The position numbers and the translations under genes were made by a program. A DNA stretch of 10,290 nt, taken from positions 1 through 10,290 of the forward strand of contig CAZDLB010000066.1 of NCBI GenBank assembly GCA_964505995.1, given 5' to 3'. This DNA is from JAJRVH01 sp964505995 (GTDB taxonomy: Bacteria; Pseudomonadota; Zetaproteobacteria; Mariprofundales; Mariprofundaceae). A model generated the notes under the pieces. The model was not told the origin of the DNA, ran no database searches, and saw only the letters and a program-made list of their open reading frames with translations. Below, in pieces: positions 6,558-10,290 of the stretch (its first letter is position 1; every line of letters begins with the position of its first letter).

Positions 6558-7063
6558 GGCTGTTCCACCTCCAGGATCGGCGTCACATGCGCCTCGCCCG
6601 CCAGATGTTTCAGCACCGCCACCTCATCGCAATGCGAAAAGCGCGAGCAATGCACGCATACGGTCCAGATCTTGTGCGGCAGGCTCTCCTTGGAGACGAC
6701 CGCGTATCCCAGACGCTCGAAGAAGCCGGTCACATAGGTGAGCGCAAAGATGCGGGCAATGCCGAGATCCGAGGCCCACTTCTCGGCCGCCTCGACGAGC
6801 AGGCGACCGATGCCATGCTTCTGCAAGCTCGCATCCACGACCAGCGAACGCACCTCCGCAAGCTTCGGCTCATAGACATGCAGCGCCACGAGCCCGGCCA
6901 GATGGCCATCGTACTCGGCGACGAGAAACTCCTGCAGATGCTGACAGATATCATCCTTGTCGCGGGCGAGGATGATCTCATCCCGGGCATAGGGCTCGAT
7001 CAGCGCCTGCATCCGGTCGACATCCTCGACACAGGCCGGACGAATGCGGATGCGGTGCGGCAT
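6554..7063 (-). CDS. GNAT acetyltransferase, ArgA-like (possible N-acetylglutamate synthase)
   Basis: Single-domain GNAT protein of 169 residues. It has IRIRPACVEDV at the N-terminus, the beta-strand motif AEVRSLVVD (69-77) and the acetyl-CoA pyrophosphate loop QKHGIGRLL (81-89). ALTYVTGFFERLGY (107-120) and SLPHKIW (127-133) match the ArgA-type GNAT group, whose members acetylate glutamate in the first step of arginine synthesis. No amino-acid-kinase domain is present, unlike classical E. coli ArgA, so the substrate remains inferred. Cys136, Cys139 and Cys145 form a C-x2-C-x5-C cluster in VCVHCSRFSHCDE. The ATG overlaps the recN stop in TGATG, which implies translational coupling; it is the last gene of the minus-strand operon. 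Confidence 0.82.
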   Translation of the reverse strand: MPHRIRIRPACVEDVDRMQALIEPYARDEIILARDKDDICQHLQEFLVAEYDGHLAGLVALHVYEPKLAEVRSLVVDASLQKHGIGRLLVEAAEKWASDLGIARIFALTYVTGFFERLGYAVVSKESLPHKIWTVCVHCSRFSHCDEVAVLKHLAGEAHVTPILEVEQP

Positions 7064-8754
7064 CAGCCAACCGCCGCCCGTTCTTCCGCACCGCGCCGCA
7101 GCAGCCTGGCCGCATGCTTCAGCGCCTCGGCATCCTGGCCGCCGAGCATGCGGGCGATCTCCGGCTGACGCGCATCCTCGGCGATCGCCTCGACCTCCGT
7201 CGTCATGCGCCCATCCTGCTCGGCCTTGCGGATGACGCGATGATGATCAGCGCAGGCCGCCACCTGCGCCAGATGCGAAATCACCAGCACCTGCCGCTCG
7301 CGGCCCATCGCCGCCAGCAGCTGACCAACACACCAGGCCGTTTCGCCGCCGATGCCGGTGTCCACCTCGTCGAACACCGCGATCGGCGGCATGTCGGCCA
7401 CGACCCCGCTGCCCTTGAGCGCCAGCACCAGGCGCGAGAGCTCGCCGCCCGAGGCGACGCTGGCCAGCGGCCGCCAGGGCTCGCCGGGATTGGACATCAG
7501 CAACATGCAGATGGCATCGCGACCATCGGCGCGCCAGCCGCTTTCATCTTCGAAGGGCTCGATGTCGAAACGCACCTGCATGCCCGCAAGCGCCAGCCGG
7601 TCCAGCACCGGCCGCAGTCGCTCGCAGATGACTTCAGCCTGCTTCCGGCGCGCCTCGCTCAGCCGGTTCGCCGCATCGAGATAGGCCCTGCGGGCATCCT
7701 CGCAGGCCTGGGTGAGCGCCAACTCGTCCCAGGCGGCCGTGTCCAGCGCCGAAAGCTTCTCGCGCCAGTCCTGCATCAGCGACAGCAGCCCGGCCTCGTC
7801 GCAATCATGCCGCCGCATTGCCTCATGCAGCCGCATCAGCCGCTCCTCCGCCGCCTGAAGAGCCGTCTCATCGAACTCGGCATCGCTCACCTGCCGCAAT
7901 TCGTTGCCCAGCTCGCCCAGGATCGCATCCATCTGTTCGAGCATGCCGGCCGCGGTTTCCAGGCCGGGATGAAACGCCCGCGTCGCATCCAGGGCATGTC
8001 CGGCCCGGGCCATCAGGCTGCGCACGCTCGGTTCCCCCTCCTCCAGCAGCTGCATGGCCTCGGCTGCGGACTGCTGGATCTGCGCATGATGGCGGCCGCT
8101 CTCGACCTCGGCCTGCAGACGCTCGGCCAGCCCCTGCTCGATCCCAAGCGCGTCCAGCCTCTCCAGCTCCTCGCGCATCCAGGCCGCCCGCTGCTCGGTA
8201 TCGCCGCGATCCTGCTGCAGCGCCTTCAGGCTGGAGACGGCCTGTCGCCAGGCATCATGGCTCTGCTTCACTTCCTCGAGCAACGATGCCTCGATGCCGG
8301 CATCGAGAAGGCCGCGCTGAAACTCCGGCTGCAGCAGCGCCTGATGCTCATGCTGCCCATGAAGGTCCAGGCACATGCTGCCGATGCGCTGCATCAGCTT
8401 CAGCGATACCGGCACGCTGTTCACATAGGCGCGCGAACGGCCATCCCGACCGATGACGCGGCGCAGGATCAGCTCGTCCTCGCATTCGATGTCCGCCTCG
8501 CCGAGGATGGCTTCAAGTTGCGCCTGCAGGGGGCGTCCCGGCTTCGGGGAGAAAACGGCCGTGACCTCGGCCCGTTCGGCGCCATGGCGCACCCAGTCGG
8601 CGCTGGCGCGCGCGCCAAATGCGGCGCCGAGCGCATCGATCAGGATGGACTTGCCGGCACCGGTCTCGCCGGTGAACACGGTCATGCCCCCGTCCAGATC
8701 CAAATGAACCTCGCGCATCAGCGCGAACTGCCGGACGCTCAGGGATGTCAGCAT
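7063..8754 (-). CDS. recN: DNA repair protein RecN
   Basis: SMC-like ATPase of 563 residues that acts in recombinational repair of double-strand breaks and helps sister-chromatid cohesion after damage. Walker A GETGAGKS is at 29-36 (Lys35). A long Leu/Glu/Ala-rich coiled-coil middle spans roughly 150-390. The ABC signature SGGELS is at 435-440, Walker B with Asp462 and Glu463 lies in IAVFDEVDTGIGG, and the switch His494 is in VISHLAQ. The length is normal for the family. It starts 14 bases after the nadK stop, without a clear Shine-Dalgarno, so it probably depends on upstream translation. No LexA-type CTGT-N8-ACAG box is seen before it or before the operon, unlike SOS-controlled recN in E. 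coli. Confidence 0.96.
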   Translation of the reverse strand: MLTSLSVRQFALMREVHLDLDGGMTVFTGETGAGKSILIDALGAAFGARASADWVRHGAERAEVTAVFSPKPGRPLQAQLEAILGEADIECEDELILRRVIGRDGRSRAYVNSVPVSLKLMQRIGSMCLDLHGQHEHQALLQPEFQRGLLDAGIEASLLEEVKQSHDAWRQAVSSLKALQQDRGDTEQRAAWMREELERLDALGIEQGLAERLQAEVESGRHHAQIQQSAAEAMQLLEEGEPSVRSLMARAGHALDATRAFHPGLETAAGMLEQMDAILGELGNELRQVSDAEFDETALQAAEERLMRLHEAMRRHDCDEAGLLSLMQDWREKLSALDTAAWDELALTQACEDARRAYLDAANRLSEARRKQAEVICERLRPVLDRLALAGMQVRFDIEPFEDESGWRADGRDAICMLLMSNPGEPWRPLASVASGGELSRLVLALKGSGVVADMPPIAVFDEVDTGIGGETAWCVGQLLAAMGRERQVLVISHLAQVAACADHHRVIRKAEQDGRMTTEVEAIAEDARQPEIARMLGGQDAEALKHAARLLRRGAEERAAVG

Positions 8755-8768
8755 GACTCAGGCCGGCA

Positions 8769-9638
8769 TCAGGATTCCGGACCCTTCTCGACCTGTCCGG
8801 CCCAGTTCAGCTTGCTCCGGAGAACCTCGTAATAGTGGCGTTCGGGCAGATAGACCAGCGTGATCATGCCTCCCTTGCGGATCAGCACCCGGTCATGCTG
8901 ATTGACGACCATGTGTTCCTGGCCATCGAGATTCAGCGAGGCCGGCAGCGGCGATTCGATCAGCCGCAGTTCGATGACATCGTTGGCCGGCACGATGATC
9001 GGCCGGTTGGACAGCGTATGCGGACAGACCGGCACGACGCTGATCGCGTCCACCTCCGGATGCACGATCGGTCCGCCGGCGGACAGCGCATAGGCCGTGG
9101 AGCCGGCCGGTGTGGCCAGCACCAGGCCGTCGCCTCGCATGCGGAACACCATCTGATCGCGCGCGAACAGCTCAAAGCCGATCATGCGCGGATGCGCGCG
9201 CCGCTGCATCACGACATCGTTCATCGCCATGCCCTCGCCGAGCTTCTCGTCGCCGCGCCAGATCTCGGCATGCAGGCTGAAATGGCGCTTGGTCTTCAGA
9301 TTTCCGGCCAGGATCTCGGCCATGGTATCGAACATGCTGCCGATCGGCGTCTCGGTCAGAAACCCCAGTCGCCCGAGATTGATGCCGAGAATGGGCACCT
9401 CCGAGTCGATGAACCGACGGGCCGCGTGCAAGAGCGTGCCATCGCCACCGAGCACGACCATCAGCTCGACCGATCCCGCCATCTCCTCCAGCGGCATGAC
9501 CTCGCCCTGGATGACACCGCCCAGCCCCGCATCGATGACGACGGAGCAATCGCGCCGGATCAGCCAGTCGCGCAGCTCGGCCGCCAGCTTCGTGGCCCGG
9601 GCATCCCCGAGCTTGCTGCTGATGCCGATATGCTTCAC
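8769..9638 (-). CDS. nadK: NAD kinase
   Basis: Phosphorylates NAD to NADP with ATP or polyphosphate, in the cytoplasm. The product is 289 residues counted from GTG 9638. Motifs are GGDGT (64-68), GINLGRLGFL (85-94), MND at 139-141 (the usual NE position is Asn140-Asp141 here), GDGLVLATPAGSTAY (169-183) followed by SAGGPIV, and LSNRPIIVP (209-217). GTG 9638 is preferred because it overlaps the upstream stop as GTGA and has GAAGGG (minus strand, 9653 to 9648) nine bases upstream. ATG 9647 would leave no space for that site, and ATG 9677 reaches further into the cytochrome gene. The order nadK-recN is common in beta- and gammaproteobacteria. Confidence 0.95.
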   Translation of the reverse strand: MKHIGISSKLGDARATKLAAELRDWLIRRDCSVVIDAGLGGVIQGEVMPLEEMAGSVELMVVLGGDGTLLHAARRFIDSEVPILGINLGRLGFLTETPIGSMFDTMAEILAGNLKTKRHFSLHAEIWRGDEKLGEGMAMNDVVMQRRAHPRMIGFELFARDQMVFRMRGDGLVLATPAGSTAYALSAGGPIVHPEVDAISVVPVCPHTLSNRPIIVPANDVIELRLIESPLPASLNLDGQEHMVVNQHDRVLIRKGGMITLVYLPERHYYEVLRSKLNWAGQVEKGPES

Positions 9639-9910
9639 CGATGCCATCCCTTCGGCTGCAGATGGCACTGGAAACACTGGTCGGCCTGCGTGTGACCCGC
9701 CGGCTGCGGACGCACGCCGCCCTGGCCATGGCAGCTCATGCAGGCCGCGCGCGAGGTGGCATGCCGATGCACGTCATCATCGGGCACGGGCTTCGTCGTG
9801 CGTTCGCTTGTGCCGAGCACGAGCAACAGAATCACGCCGGCAACGATGGCCAGAAACAGCGCGTCGCGCTTTCCGGGCCTCCAGCGCGGATTGCCTTGAT
9901 CCTGCATCAT
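9635..9910 (-). CDS. Small membrane-anchored diheme c-type cytochrome
   Basis: A 91-residue protein with a basic N-terminus, one uncleaved-looking helix (about 17-35) and a short periplasmic domain holding two CxxCH heme sites: CMSCH (57-61) and CFQCH (79-83). His48, His50 and His73 could serve as distal heme ligands. It probably passes electrons at the periplasmic face of the inner membrane; the partner is unknown. The fold looks loosely like NapB or other small multiheme modules, but no specific family can be named. A perfect AGGAGG lies at minus-strand 9917 to 9912. It is one base from ATG 9910 and four from ATG 9907, so 9907 may be the true start. Its TGA overlaps the nadK GTG, making it the first gene of the operon. 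Confidence 0.78.
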   Translation of the reverse strand: MMQDQGNPRWRPGKRDALFLAIVAGVILLLVLGTSERTTKPVPDDDVHRHATSRAACMSCHGQGGVRPQPAGHTQADQCFQCHLQPKGWHR

Positions 9911-10097
9911 GCCTCCTGCTCAATCCCCGGCTCGGACAGCAGCCTGCCCTGCTTGCACAATCCTAGGCGATTGCCGGCGCATATCCAGTCTTTCCCTGCT
10001 TGTCGCGCGCGCATAAACCCGCACTTGCTCTGGGTGGTTATTTCCCGCCAAGCCATTAGCATTCGCGGCCAAATCATCCATAGGGGGATTGATAACC
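9911..10097. other. Divergent intergenic region between cytochrome and PuuD-like genes
   Basis: A 187-base gap between genes pointing apart, so promoters for both are expected. It holds the AGGAGG of the cytochrome gene at its left edge and AGGGGG (10082-10087), ten bases before ATG 10098, at its right edge. I see no strong -35/-10 pair on either strand, no RNA gene and no credible small ORF. Confidence 0.5.
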
Positions 10098-10290
10098 ATG
10101 ATCATCTTTACCAATCACAAGGCAGCCATTGTGGCCGGCTTCGTTCTGGCGCTGGTCCTCATCGGCATCGGCCAGGCGACCGGTCAGGGCCTGGGCGCCG
10201 AGGAAGTCGTTGCAGCCATTGCCCGCTGGGGACATTTCCTGGCCGGCATCACCTGGATCGGCCTGCTGTACTACCTGAACTTCTGCCATG
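10098..10290 (+). CDS. Membrane protein with urate-oxidase-N (PuuD-like) domain, 3' end outside window
   Basis: The first 64 codons are present; the frame is open to the window end. Residues 10-26 form a hydrophobic helix. After a short linker comes RWGHFLAGITWIGLLYYLNF (43-62), the typical start of a second helix in proteins related to the N-terminal membrane domain of PuuD urate oxidases. His46 and Trp53 are the characteristic conserved residues. Full PuuD proteins also carry a C-terminal cytochrome c domain; many relatives have only the membrane part and have been mislabelled in databases. The missing portion decides which it is. ATG 10098 is preceded by AGGGGG ten bases upstream. It is divergent from the diheme cytochrome gene, which may hint at shared electron transfer. 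Confidence 0.65.
   Translation, partial: MIIFTNHKAAIVAGFVLALVLIGIGQATGQGLGAEEVVAAIARWGHFLAGITWIGLLYYLNFCH

Noticed and set aside
8755..8768. LexA/SOS box for recN
   Set aside because: No CTGT-N8-ACAG is found in the nadK-recN gap or in the region upstream of the operon.
7114..8832. Long open frame antisense to recN (572 codons)
   Set aside because: Same GC-driven shadow pattern; composition rich in Gln, His and Arg, no domain seen, and RecN motifs are complete on the other strand.
10089..10103. FNR-like site TTGAT-N4-ATGAT before the PuuD-like gene
   Set aside because: Only the first half matches TTGAT-N4-ATCAA, and it overlaps the start codon.

Overview
The window is GC-rich, tightly packed chromosomal DNA from a proteobacterium, most likely beta or gamma. 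This is judged from lspA, the nadK-recN order, an htpX with a sigma-32-type promoter, and overall protein style. No sequence search was possible. Nearly every base is coding. There are no tRNA or rRNA genes, insertion sequences, CRISPR arrays or phage genes, so this is a core housekeeping region, not an accessory island.

Layout. Left block, plus strand: lspA (lipoprotein signal peptidase), a YjdF/DUF2238 membrane protein, and an EamA/DMT-family transporter. The transporter's 3' end runs 47 bp into the convergent lon gene. Centre: lon (minus) and htpX (plus) are divergent. The gap between them carries two back-to-back sigma-32-like promoters whose -35 boxes form one palindrome, which suggests joint heat-shock control of a cytoplasmic and a membrane quality-control protease. 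After htpX come a good rho-independent terminator and a stand-alone CinA-N/MoCF-type (COG1058) gene.

Right block, minus strand, read right to left: a membrane-anchored diheme c-type cytochrome, NAD kinase, RecN and an ArgA-like GNAT acetyltransferase. They form a probable four-gene operon with GTGA and TGATG overlaps and a 14-nt gap. This operon ends head-on against the CinA-like gene at a small hairpin that contains both stop codons. At the right edge a divergent gene begins. It encodes a membrane protein resembling the N-terminal domain of PuuD-type urate oxidases and is cut by the window end.

Points worth a second look are the shared heat-shock palindrome, a Lon whose motifs look closer to mitochondrial LONP1 than to E. 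coli Lon, several genes with -10-like boxes so close to ATG that the mRNA may be leaderless, the translational coupling of NAD kinase to a diheme cytochrome, and a Cys cluster in the GNAT protein. I found no clearly new biological system.
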